This document shows, piece by piece, positions 48,865-56,791 of a DNA stretch of 64,000 bases. The notes under the pieces are model-generated. The model searched no databases. It had not been told where the DNA came from and was given only the letters and a program-made list of their open reading frames with translations. Source of the DNA: Pseudomonas viciae (lineage in GTDB: Bacteria > Pseudomonadota > Gammaproteobacteria > Pseudomonadales > Pseudomonadaceae); NCBI RefSeq assembly GCF_004786035.1, contig NZ_CP035088.1:1276001-1340000 (forward strand). The letters are read 5' to 3'. The translations under genes and the position numbers were made by a program. Position 1 is the stretch's first letter, and each line of letters opens with the position of its first letter.

Positions 48865-49023
48865 ATGCTGAAGGATTTCAGATGCGGTAGCTGCAAAAGG
48901 CTTCTGGCCCGCATGGGCGAGAACACCGAACTCCAGATCAAATGTTCCCGATGTGGAACGTTGAATCATGTGAAGGCCCTTGAGCCTCGAGTGATCGCCA
49001 GAGAGCGAGATGAGCGCTGTTGA
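48865..49023 (+). CDS. Com-like zinc-finger protein
   Basis: A 52-residue protein with two CXXC pairs (Cys7, Cys10, Cys27, Cys30: CGSCKRLL and CSRCGTLN), like the Com family of phage Mu, where Com unfolds the mRNA of the DNA-modification gene mom to allow its translation. ATG 48865 follows GGGAGG; the frame is open 39 bases upstream. Mom is not seen here, so its target in the tailocin region is unknown. Confidence 0.75.
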   Translation: MLKDFRCGSCKRLLARMGENTELQIKCSRCGTLNHVKALEPRVIARERDERC

Positions 49024-49061
49024 TCAACCGCGCGATCAATCAATAACTCAAGAGGTGAATC

Positions 49062-49643
49062 ATGAGTCGTTTCAAGAAATACGTTGCCCCGCTGTTGCTA
49101 TCCATTGCGCTGCTCGGTGTTGGGAGCAACGCGAGCGCCGCCAACCTTCTGGTCAACGGTAGCTTCGAACAGCCAGGCTGCAGTGGCAGTTGCATCCTCG
49201 ATACCCCGGCGAAAGCCAATTTCATCACCGGTTGGACGACGTTTCTGTCCGGCGCCGAGTACTTCAATATGCCCGCTTCGATCGGGGGTTCCGTGGCTGC
49301 GGATGGCGTTGTGATTATCGACCTGGCCAATTATGTCTACGGCAACGGCGGTGGTATCCAGCAGAACTTCGCCACCGCAGTCGGCGCCAAGTATCGATTG
49401 ACCTTCAGCGCGGGTAATTCGCGCTACGCCAGCCGCTCCGGCGACGGCACCATCCAGGTCAAGGTGGCGGGGCAAAGTGTCACCTTCAACACGCCGTCGG
49501 CCAAAGGTACCGCCGTGGAGTGGAGCACCGTCACGTATGACTTCACGGCCACTTCGACCCAAACGACTTTGGCGTTCTCCAATGAGCAGAACCCTTACGC
49601 CCACTTCGCCTTCATCGACAACGTCAGCGTTGAGCCACTGTAA
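49062..49643 (+). CDS. Secreted beta-sandwich protein (DUF642/carbohydrate-binding-like)
   Basis: A 193-residue protein with a signal peptide ending in SNASA and a mature domain starting NLLVNGSFEQPGC, a pattern common in secreted galactose-binding-like sandwich domains (DUF642 and relatives). The two cysteines in GCSGSC may bond. A conserved-looking C-terminal end FAFIDNVSVEPL fits the fold. AAGAGGTG precedes the ATG. It sits between the Com-like gene and the holin; a role in the tailocin is not evident, so it may be cargo released at lysis. Confidence 0.65.
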   Translation: MSRFKKYVAPLLLSIALLGVGSNASAANLLVNGSFEQPGCSGSCILDTPAKANFITGWTTFLSGAEYFNMPASIGGSVAADGVVIIDLANYVYGNGGGIQQNFATAVGAKYRLTFSAGNSRYASRSGDGTIQVKVAGQSVTFNTPSAKGTAVEWSTVTYDFTATSTQTTLAFSNEQNPYAHFAFIDNVSVEPL

Positions 49644-49711
49644 ACCAACGATTGTCCTGCGAAGCCCCGTCGACTCCAAGCATTCATCCATCACCCCCCA
49701 GGAGGCGTGAC

Positions 49712-50062
49712 ATGACAAACGAGCAACAAGCGTTGCTGGACATGCCGATCTGGCTGGTCATCGTGCTCGCCCTGGTGGGTGGGGTGTCCGGCGAGATGTG
49801 GCGTGCTGACAAGGAGGGCGCCCGTGGCTGGTCGCTGCTGCGTCGCCTGGCCCTGCGCTCCGGTGCCTGCGTGGTCTGCGGGGTTTCGGCAACCATGTTG
49901 TTGTATGCCCTCGGCATGTCGATCTGGAGTGCTTGCGCCCTGGGTTGCCTGACCGCCATGGCCGGTGCCGATGTGGCTATCGGTCTTTACGAGCGCTGGG
50001 TCGCCAAGCGGATTGGCGTTTGCGAAGTGCCACCGCGGGACGTTCCTCCCGACCAGCCATGA
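49712..50062 (+). CDS. Holin
   Basis: A 116-residue membrane protein with three hydrophobic segments (MPIWLVIVLALVGGVSGEMW; ACVVCGVSATMLLYALGM; ACALGCLTAMAGADVAIGLY). It matches the phage holin type found at the start of Pseudomonas tailocin clusters. Holins make lesions in the inner membrane that release endolysin and burst the cell. ATG 49712 follows AGGAGG. No endolysin or spanin gene is in the window; they probably lie beyond the right edge. Confidence 0.8.
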   Translation: MTNEQQALLDMPIWLVIVLALVGGVSGEMWRADKEGARGWSLLRRLALRSGACVVCGVSATMLLYALGMSIWSACALGCLTAMAGADVAIGLYERWVAKRIGVCEVPPRDVPPDQP

Positions 50063-50098
50063 ATCGACATCGTTGATCCATACACAAGGAGGCGATCA

Positions 50099-50611
50099 AT
50101 GCCCGTCCTTATCGAAAAACCGTCGCAGCTGTTCGCCGCCATTGCCCAGACGCTGCGCGCCACTTACCCCACTTTGAAAATCGGCAGCCCTCAGGATTTC
50201 GATGGCACCGACGACCAGCCCTGGGTGCTGATTGCCATTGAACGTGATGCATCAGGCAACCGCGCCAACGACGGGCGTATCGCCCATGTCCTGACGGTTT
50301 CCCTGCAAGTGGTCATGGCCGTTGCGGGATGGGAGGCGTGCGATCTGGCCGGTGAGCTGAAACACCTGGTCGTGGATAACCGCTGGGGGCTGTCGGGTGA
50401 TCAATGCGATCTGCCCACGGAGATCGATGGTATCGCATCCGCGTTCACCCACGAAGCTCGGGCGTACACCGCCTGGACCCTTTCATTTATCCAAACACTC
50501 TATCTCGGCCCGATGCTGCTGGAGGACCCGCTGGGCATCCCGAAATTTGCCCGTACCTGGGAAGTCTCGAACATCGACGACCCGGATCAATACACCACAC
50601 TCGAGGCCTGA
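50099..50611 (+). CDS. Tail module protein of unknown function
   Basis: A 170-residue protein, strong ribosome site (AAGGAGG), directly before the gpV gene. It has no signal peptide or membrane segment. Length, composition and place fit tail completion or terminator-type proteins that cap the tube, and no other gene in the P2-like module fills that role. This is inference from position; the family was not recognised with certainty. Confidence 0.55.
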   Translation: MPVLIEKPSQLFAAIAQTLRATYPTLKIGSPQDFDGTDDQPWVLIAIERDASGNRANDGRIAHVLTVSLQVVMAVAGWEACDLAGELKHLVVDNRWGLSGDQCDLPTEIDGIASAFTHEARAYTAWTLSFIQTLYLGPMLLEDPLGIPKFARTWEVSNIDDPDQYTTLEA

Positions 50612-50614
50612 CCC

Positions 50615-51226
50615 ATGTTCGATGCGCTGTTACGGATGCATCTGGGGCCGATCATCGAGCGTCTGGCCGAGATGGAAACCGAGCTGGAAGACTTGCATCG
50701 ACGTGCGGAGAGCTTCTGTCGCATCGGCGTCTGCCAGGAAGTCGATGCGGCCAGCAACACCTGCAAGGTCAGTCATGGCGGGCTGCTCACCCCGGCGATC
50801 CGTTTTTTCAACCCGAGCGCCGGCGCCCAGAGCGAGTCGCGGATTCCCTCCGTCGGTGAGCAGTGCCTGTTGTTGAACCATGGCGGCGGAGAGGGCGGTG
50901 GGCAGTCGGTGGCGTTGTTCGGCCTCAACGGTGGACAGTTCCCGCCCGTTTCGACCCAGGCCTCGCTGACCCGTCGCCGGTATCAGGACGGCACGGAAAA
51001 CGGCTACGACCACGCCAGCCATGTCCTGCACTGGCAAAACGGTCCGGCGGCATTCACCGGTTCCCGTGAATCCCTTGAGTTGAGCATTGGCCCGTCGAGA
51101 TTGGCGATGACGCCCGAGGCCATTGAATTGCAGGTCGGCGCCGTCGGCATTCGGCTCGACGCCTCCGGTGTGCACCTGAGCGGCCCGGTGGTGGATCACC
51201 AGGGACGCGTCATCAGTACCGCATAA
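50615..51226 (+). CDS. Baseplate spike protein gpV
   Basis: A 203-residue protein of the P2 gpV family. The N-terminal helical part (LLRMHLGPIIERLAEMETEL) precedes an OB-like domain (IGVCQEVDAASNTCKVSHGG) and a C-terminal beta-helical tip with repeats (LELSIGPSRLAMTPEAIELQ). As a trimer it forms the central puncturing spike at the end of the tube. Confidence 0.85.
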   Translation: MFDALLRMHLGPIIERLAEMETELEDLHRRAESFCRIGVCQEVDAASNTCKVSHGGLLTPAIRFFNPSAGAQSESRIPSVGEQCLLLNHGGGEGGGQSVALFGLNGGQFPPVSTQASLTRRRYQDGTENGYDHASHVLHWQNGPAAFTGSRESLELSIGPSRLAMTPEAIELQVGAVGIRLDASGVHLSGPVVDHQGRVISTA

Positions 51227-51237
51227 GAGATTTCCCC

Positions 51238-51570
51238 ATGATTGGAATCGATCGAAATTCCGGCGCCACGGTCGACGACTGGCTGCAATTTGTCCAGCGC
51301 GCCACTCGGGCGTTGACCACGCCGTTGGGCACTCGCCAGAAGCGCCCTTTGTATGGCTGCGCACTCACGCAATTGCTTGGGCAGAACCTCGGCGATGACT
51401 TGCTGATTCTCGCCCAGAGCCATGCGGCCCAAGCGTTCTACAACCAGGAAAACGGCATCGCTGATTTCGAGCCGCAGGTCATTGTCGCCAGCCGACACGG
51501 CGCCGGCTTGTTGTTGCGCTTCGCCGGCACCTGGAAAAACCGCAAGCAGACTTTCGAGGTGGTGACATGA
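51238..51570 (+). CDS. Baseplate protein gpW (gp25-like)
   Basis: A 110-residue protein of the gp25/gpW family (MIGIDRNSGATVDDW, then LTTPLGTRQKRPLYGC), which nucleates sheath polymerisation in the baseplate. It overlaps the gpJ gene by four bases. Confidence 0.88.
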   Translation: MIGIDRNSGATVDDWLQFVQRATRALTTPLGTRQKRPLYGCALTQLLGQNLGDDLLILAQSHAAQAFYNQENGIADFEPQVIVASRHGAGLLLRFAGTWKNRKQTFEVVT

Positions 51571-52562
51571 GCATGTTAATACCCGGCCAGAACCAGTTGG
51601 CCGAACCGGCCATCGTCACCGTCGAAGCGTTCGAGGATCTGCTCGCCGAATTCAAGACCTTCGTGGTCGAGTACGTCGGCGCACGCTCTCCCGAGAGCGC
51701 GGCCAAGCTGGTGGACAGCCTGGAAAACGAAAGCGAATTGCTGACCCTGGCCCTTGAGGCGTTCTGTGTCCGGCTGCAAACCCACGAACGCAAATACAAC
51801 GCTCGCATCAAGCAGATGCTGGCGTGGTGGGCCACCGGCACCAACCTCGATGCCCGTCTCGCGGACATGGGCCTTGAGCGTCAACTGCTCGACCCGGGCG
51901 ATCCGGCGGCTTTCCCGCCCATCCTACCGGTCTACGAGAGCGATGATGACGCCCGCTTGCGCTACTACCTGGCGCCGCATGCCCCGGCGGCTGGCTCGCG
52001 CATGCAGTATCGGCGGGAGATCTTCACCCTGGGCGAACGGCCTGCCGTGAAGGTGGAAAACGCGGCAGCGGGCGTGGTGACGGTCACCTATACCTTCGAC
52101 CCGGATGGATACGCGGCGCAGATCAAGGACGGCAACGGACGCCGCACCGCGCCGGGCGAAGTCACGGTCACGGTGCTGTCCCGAGAGGGCAATGGCACAC
52201 CGTCCGAGGCGCTGCTTGACGGCGTTCGCGAGCATTTCGCCCGGCCGGATGTGCGACCGGAAACCGACCTGGTCATCGTTCAGGCCGCGCAAATCAAACC
52301 CTACAAAATCCGTGTCGTGGCGAAGATCAATGCCGGTCCGGATTCGGGTTTGACCCAAGTTGCCGCAGAGCAGCAATTACAGGCGTACGCCGAGGCCTGT
52401 CACCGCCTGGAAGGTCGGGTGGACCCGAGCTGGATCGACTACACGTTGCACAGCGCGGGCGCAGTTCAACTGCAGATTCTCGAACCGCTGGCGCCGATTG
52501 TGACGACGGCTTTCCAAGCCCCGTACTGCACGGGTGTCGAGGTCGAGGTGGATACGTTATGA
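51567..52562 (+). CDS. Baseplate wedge protein gpJ
   Basis: A 331-residue protein of the baseplate J family. It opens with helices, followed by ADMGLERQLLDPGDPAAFPP and the domain beginning ESDDDARLRYYLAPHAPAAG, and ends in a beta-rich part. It forms the wedges of the contractile baseplate with gpI and gpW. It overlaps its neighbours on both sides by four bases. Confidence 0.88.
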   Translation: MSMLIPGQNQLAEPAIVTVEAFEDLLAEFKTFVVEYVGARSPESAAKLVDSLENESELLTLALEAFCVRLQTHERKYNARIKQMLAWWATGTNLDARLADMGLERQLLDPGDPAAFPPILPVYESDDDARLRYYLAPHAPAAGSRMQYRREIFTLGERPAVKVENAAAGVVTVTYTFDPDGYAAQIKDGNGRRTAPGEVTVTVLSREGNGTPSEALLDGVREHFARPDVRPETDLVIVQAAQIKPYKIRVVAKINAGPDSGLTQVAAEQQLQAYAEACHRLEGRVDPSWIDYTLHSAGAVQLQILEPLAPIVTTAFQAPYCTGVEVEVDTL

Positions 52563-53203
52563 GTGACGACACACTTCGCCAAAGCCTGCTGCCGGCCAAC
52601 AGTTCGGCGCTGGAAAGGGCGCTTGATCTGGGTTTTGGTCGGTTGCTCGATCGCATTGACCCGCCGTTTCCCGAGTTGATGAACGCGAGCCAGACCCCGT
52701 CCGCCTTCTTGCCATATCTGGCGGCGGACCGCGGCGTCAGCGAGTGGGATGCGGGAGCCAGCGATCTGGAAAAACGTCTGACGGTTTCACTGTCCTGGCA
52801 GATCCAGCGTCAGGCCGGCACTCGCCAGGCTTTGAACCACGCTGTCGAGTCTCTGGGATTCACGCCCCACGTCACCTCCTGGTATGAACAGCAACCCCAT
52901 GCCCATCCCTACACCTTTGATGTGCAAGCCATCATCGGCCAAGGTTGGGCCAGTGGTGATCACAATCGCCTGATAAAGCGAATCAATGCAGCCAAGAGCG
53001 AGCGCGATCAAGCCACCATCACCCTCGTGCATCAAACGCGCGGTGGCTTGGCAGCGGCGGCAGTTTTGCACGGGCCGCTGATCGACGGTGAGCTGTTTTT
53101 GTGCGGGGCACTGCCGGTACTTGAACTCGGTACGCGGCTTATTGGCATTGGGATTTCCCAGCGCTACACCATTAACGATTACGACCTCAAGGCGCAGCCA
53201 TGA
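52559..53203 (+). CDS. Baseplate wedge protein gpI
   Basis: A 214-residue P2 gpI-like protein; SLLPANSSALERALDLGFGR and FLPYLAADRGVSEWD are typical of the family. It links the wedge to the tail fibre. It overlaps gpJ and the fibre gene by four bases each. Confidence 0.85.
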   Translation: MSDDTLRQSLLPANSSALERALDLGFGRLLDRIDPPFPELMNASQTPSAFLPYLAADRGVSEWDAGASDLEKRLTVSLSWQIQRQAGTRQALNHAVESLGFTPHVTSWYEQQPHAHPYTFDVQAIIGQGWASGDHNRLIKRINAAKSERDQATITLVHQTRGGLAAAAVLHGPLIDGELFLCGALPVLELGTRLIGIGISQRYTINDYDLKAQP

Positions 53204-53730
53204 CAGAAGACATTACGCGCTTGGTTCGCTTCACTTCCGCCGGCCTGGCAGAAGTGTTGCAGGCAAAGAACCAAGGCTTGAAAGGTGAGATCACTCACAT
53301 CGGTGCTGGCACCGCTCGCTACGATCCCAATGGATCGGAAACGGCGCTTCGCGATGAGCGGCAGCGTGTGGCGATCGTGGATTACGAAGACCTCGATCCA
53401 GGGCAACTGAGAATGGCTGCCCTGTTCGACGGGCCTGATGAATACGAGATCGGTGAATTCGGTTTTTATCTCTCCACCGGCACGCTGCTAGCGGTGTACT
53501 CAGTGGCTGGAAAGTTGCTGACTTACAAAGCCGCTGCAGCGCGCGTGTTGCAAAAGTTCACGCTGGATATCTCACCGCTGCCAGCGCAAAGCGTCACGGT
53601 GGTGGTTGGGTCTGACGATTTGAACATCCTGTTGAGCGAGGAAATCGCCACCCTGGCGACTGCCAATATCGACAATATGGCGCGACATGTCGGCCTGATG
53701 TTTCGGGTGATGACGCTTGAAGCCAAATAA
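53200..53730 (+). CDS. Tail fibre N-terminal (baseplate-attaching) protein
   Basis: A 176-residue protein matching the N-terminal attachment domain of contractile-tail fibres (tail-collar/DUF3751 type): LVRFTSAGLAEVLQAKNQGL and ITHIGAGTARYDPNGSETAL. In R-pyocins this domain leads a fibre of about 700 residues; here the gene ends after the attachment domain and the next gene supplies a separate putative tip. The last 40 residues may form a trimeric stalk. Confidence 0.75.
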   Translation: MTEDITRLVRFTSAGLAEVLQAKNQGLKGEITHIGAGTARYDPNGSETALRDERQRVAIVDYEDLDPGQLRMAALFDGPDEYEIGEFGFYLSTGTLLAVYSVAGKLLTYKAAAARVLQKFTLDISPLPAQSVTVVVGSDDLNILLSEEIATLATANIDNMARHVGLMFRVMTLEAK

Positions 53731-53755
53731 ATCAATAGCACAAGGAACTTGAAAC

Positions 53756-54376
53756 GTGAGTCTGGAAACCACTATCGCGTCGCTGGTGACAGCGGCTAAT
53801 AACTTGACCACAGTGGTCAATGGAAAGATCGGCAGTATCAATACGACCATGGCCACGGCGTTGACCCAGTTCAATGAGTGGCGAAGCCTGAAGGATGTGG
53901 AAGGGGATCCGAACGCTCTTGGCACAATCCGCCGCAACGTACTGCAAGGACATGTTTACGGGACTGGCGGCGTCTATGGCGCCACGGCACAGGGTGATTT
54001 TGTCTCCACCAACCTGGGCGCCAGCGCAAACGTGTACATGCATTTCAAAGTGCCTCTTAACATCAATGTCAATTCGGAGATGTTCTGGTTCAACATAAAG
54101 GGGTACAGCTACGGCACGGCAAAGATAATCGACGAGACGTTGGTGGGGTATTGCTATCAGCCTACGCGGGTCCTGCAAAATGTCTCGACCTTCGGGAATA
54201 TGACCCCCACTGTCTATGTCGATGCAAACGGCAATATTGTCATGCGGATTCTGGTTCCCAATATTTACTACACCACCGTGCGCATCGACACGATGCGGGT
54301 GGGCAATGGTCGATTGTTCAATCTGGGCGACTTGAGCACCAAATTGTCCTTGGCCGAAACCGTTGTCTTCAGTTAA
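53756..54376 (+). CDS. Putative fibre tip or receptor-binding protein
   Basis: A 206-residue protein starting with GTG after AGGAAC. The N-terminal 45 residues have a heptad pattern suggesting a trimeric coiled coil (IASLVTAANNLTTVVNGKIG); the rest is rich in aromatic and beta-forming residues (FWFNIKGYSYGTAKIIDETL). Base composition looks lower in GC than the flanking baseplate genes, as expected for a host-range determinant exchanged between strains. The function is inferred from position and pattern. Confidence 0.65.
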   Translation: MSLETTIASLVTAANNLTTVVNGKIGSINTTMATALTQFNEWRSLKDVEGDPNALGTIRRNVLQGHVYGTGGVYGATAQGDFVSTNLGASANVYMHFKVPLNINVNSEMFWFNIKGYSYGTAKIIDETLVGYCYQPTRVLQNVSTFGNMTPTVYVDANGNIVMRILVPNIYYTTVRIDTMRVGNGRLFNLGDLSTKLSLAETVVFS

Positions 54377-54385
54377 GGAACGAAC

Positions 54386-54643
54386 ATGTCTGATATATCC
54401 AACGCTGATACGCTTGAAATTCCACTCGCCGTACCGTCGCGTGAAATCGAATGGGCTGCCATTCGCAACCGTCGCAACCAGCTTCTGCGGGACACGGATT
54501 TCACTCAACTGCCGGACTACCCAGCGACAGACGCACAGCGCGCTGAGGTTAAGGCCTACCGCCAAGCCCTGCGGGATATCCCCGAGCAGATCGAGGATCC
54601 ATCGAACCTGGTCTGGCCCGTGCTACCGACCTTCGTCAAGTAA
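54386..54643 (+). CDS. Tail fibre assembly chaperone
   Basis: An 85-residue protein with the RNRRNQLLRDTDFTQLPDYP motif of phage tail assembly chaperones that help fibres fold or attach. It directly follows the fibre genes, and tandem terminators follow it. Confidence 0.78.
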   Translation: MSDISNADTLEIPLAVPSREIEWAAIRNRRNQLLRDTDFTQLPDYPATDAQRAEVKAYRQALRDIPEQIEDPSNLVWPVLPTFVK

Positions 54644-54647
54644 CCCC

Positions 54648-54699
54648 AACCGCGACAGCGGTTTTTTTTCGCCCGCAATAAGCCCCGTGATGGGGCTTT
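54648..54699 (+). terminator. Two tandem intrinsic terminators inside the tail operon
   Basis: AACCGC/GCGGTT around GACA with eight T (54648-54669), then AAGCCCC/GGGGCTT with a T run (54680-54699). They separate fibre and baseplate genes from sheath and tube genes. Confidence 0.8.
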
Positions 54700-54728
54700 T
54701 GTGTTTTTCGCGTCTGGAGAACCCGTAG

Positions 54729-54956
54729 ATGCCCATTCGTAAGCAATACACCGTGCTGTTGCCATTCCCTACCGGCGGCGGCCACTGGTCGAGCACCGGC
54801 CAGGAACTCGAACTGCTGGATGTCGAGGCCAATGCCTTGCGCAGTGCCGGTCGCCTGGAGCTGACCAGCGTCCTGGCGGTACACAAACAGGCTGTCGACA
54901 TGCAAGCCACCCCAACTCAACCGGCCAAAAAGGCCGCTGCCAAGAAGGCTGAATAA
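54729..54956 (+). CDS. Small protein of unknown function before the sheath gene
   Basis: A 75-residue protein beginning MPIRKQYTVLLPFPTGGGHW and ending in a Lys/Ala-rich tail (PAKKAAAKKAE). It ends two bases before the sheath gene. Similar small genes lie before the sheath gene in many contractile tail clusters, but I cannot name its role. Confidence 0.65.
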   Translation: MPIRKQYTVLLPFPTGGGHWSSTGQELELLDVEANALRSAGRLELTSVLAVHKQAVDMQATPTQPAKKAAAKKAE

Positions 54957-54958
54957 CC

Positions 54959-56125
54959 ATGGCTGAGGTTTTGAACTTCGAGCATAACGGCATTACCGTC
55001 AATGCCACTGAATCTCCCGAGGCCATGGGTGGTCTGGGTGATAACGTCATCGGGCTGGTCGGCACCGCGCCGAATGCCAACCTGCTGATTCCGAAAAACA
55101 CCCCGTTCCGCATCAACAGCTTCACCACCCAGGCCCAGCTGGACCCGACCGGTGCCGAGGCGGGGACGCTGTTCCAGGCGGTCTACCAGATCCTCAAAGT
55201 GGTCAAGGTGCCGGTCTACGTGGTTATCGTCGAGGAAGGCGCGACACTGGCCGACACGCAGAACAATGTGATCGGCGGCATCGAGGCGCAGACCGGTCGC
55301 AAGCTCGGCCTGGCGGCGTTGAGTGGAGTCGCGGAAGACCTGACCATCATCGGCGCACCGGGCTTCACCGGCACCAAGGCGGTGGCCAGTGAGTTCGCCT
55401 CGTTCGGCAAGCGTATCAAGGCGCGTGTGGTGCTCGACGGCAAGGACGCCTCGGTCGCTGATCAAGTGAGCTACAGCCAGGAACTGGGCGGCGCCGACCT
55501 CGGTTTTGACCGTTGCCTGGTGGTGCACAACATGCCGGCGGTGTACTCCAAAGCAGCGAAGAAAAACGTCTTCCTGGCGCCTTCCAGTCTGGCCATCGCC
55601 GCGCTGGCCAAGGTCAAGCAATGGGAGAGCCCGGGCAACCAGGTGACCTACGCCGAAGATGTCTCGCGCACCGTCGAATACAACATCCTCGACACGTCCA
55701 CCGAAGGCGATCTGCTCAACCGCTACGGCGTCAGCTACTACGCCCGAACCATCCTCGGCGGCTTCTCGCTGCTGGGCAACCGCTCCATCACCGGCAAGTT
55801 CATCAGCTACGTCGGCCTGGAAGATGCCATCAGCCGCAAGCTGGTGAAAGCCGGCCAGAAGGCCATGGCCAAGAACCTGACCAAGTCGTTCATGGACCAG
55901 GAGGTCAAGCGCATCAACGACTGGCTGCAAACCCTGGTCGCCGACGAAACCATCCCCGGTGGCAGCGTGTACCTGCACCCGGAATTGAACAGCGTCGAGA
56001 AGTACAAGAACGGCACCTGGTACGTGGTCATCGACTACGGCCGCTATGCGCCGAACGAACACATGATTTATCAACTCAATGCCCGCGATGAAATCATCGA
56101 GCAGTTCCTGGAGGACGTTCTCTAA
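54959..56125 (+). CDS. Contractile tail sheath protein, P2 FI-like
   Basis: A 388-residue sheath subunit. Segments IGLVGTAPNANLLIPKNTPF, VYVVIVEEGATLADTQNNVI and the C-terminal FLEDVL end fit phage FI-type sheaths. Its contraction drives the tube through the target cell envelope. It overlaps the tube gene by one base. Confidence 0.9.
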   Translation: MAEVLNFEHNGITVNATESPEAMGGLGDNVIGLVGTAPNANLLIPKNTPFRINSFTTQAQLDPTGAEAGTLFQAVYQILKVVKVPVYVVIVEEGATLADTQNNVIGGIEAQTGRKLGLAALSGVAEDLTIIGAPGFTGTKAVASEFASFGKRIKARVVLDGKDASVADQVSYSQELGGADLGFDRCLVVHNMPAVYSKAAKKNVFLAPSSLAIAALAKVKQWESPGNQVTYAEDVSRTVEYNILDTSTEGDLLNRYGVSYYARTILGGFSLLGNRSITGKFISYVGLEDAISRKLVKAGQKAMAKNLTKSFMDQEVKRINDWLQTLVADETIPGGSVYLHPELNSVEKYKNGTWYVVIDYGRYAPNEHMIYQLNARDEIIEQFLEDVL

Positions 56126-56631
56126 TGTTTACCAACCGCGTAAGACAGGCCATCGCGGCCACCCTGCAAGGCCTGCCGTTGTCGGCGACGGTGGAAGATT
56201 TCACCCCGCCGAAGATCGAATTCGAGATGGAAGAGATGCGTGGCGGCCGTTTCATTGGCGAGGAAATGGCCAAGGGCGGCAAGGTGCTGACGGCCAAGCT
56301 GACGCTGCAAGGTCTCGGCCCGGAAATCATGCTGGCACTGGGCGTGAGCGTGGGCGACGACATTCTGCTGAACGTGCGTGAAGCCGGCCAGGATCAGGAT
56401 GGCAACACTTGGTTCACCTACCACACGGTCGGCGGCAAGTTGAAATCCCTCGAGGAAACCCCGCTGAAAATGACCGAGAAGCCCAAGACCAACCTTGAGC
56501 TGTCCTGCCGCACCTACAACCGCCTGGAAAACGGCGTTCCGGTGATCGACATCGATGTGCGCACCCAGAAGTTCGTGCTCAACGGTGTCGACATCCTCGG
56601 TGATGCGCGTCGTGCGGTGTTGTTGCCTTAA
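56125..56631 (+). CDS. Tail tube protein, P2 FII-like
   Basis: A 168-residue tube subunit (the family has VEDFTPPKIEFEMEEMRGGR and GGKVLTAKLTLQGLGPEIM); hexamers stack to form the inner tube. It follows the sheath gene, and a REP pair follows it. Confidence 0.9.
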   Translation: MFTNRVRQAIAATLQGLPLSATVEDFTPPKIEFEMEEMRGGRFIGEEMAKGGKVLTAKLTLQGLGPEIMLALGVSVGDDILLNVREAGQDQDGNTWFTYHTVGGKLKSLEETPLKMTEKPKTNLELSCRTYNRLENGVPVIDIDVRTQKFVLNGVDILGDARRAVLLP

Positions 56632-56662
56632 ACCAAGGCCTGCCAGCTGAACGCAGACCTCC

Positions 56663-56752
56663 TGTGGGAGCGGGCTTGCTCGCGAAGAGGCCATCAGCTT
56701 CAACATCGAAGTTGCCTGACCCACCGCTTTCGCGAGCAAGCCCGCTCCCACA
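56663..56752. repeat. REP-like inverted repeat pair inside the tail operon
   Basis: TGTGGGAGCGGGCTTGCTCG and complement, between the tube gene and the E-like gene. As a hairpin in the mRNA it could hold back decay and help keep sheath and tube levels high. Confidence 0.85.
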
Positions 56753-56791
56753 AGGGGCTCGCCCTCCATGATCCACCAAGGAATTCACTTC

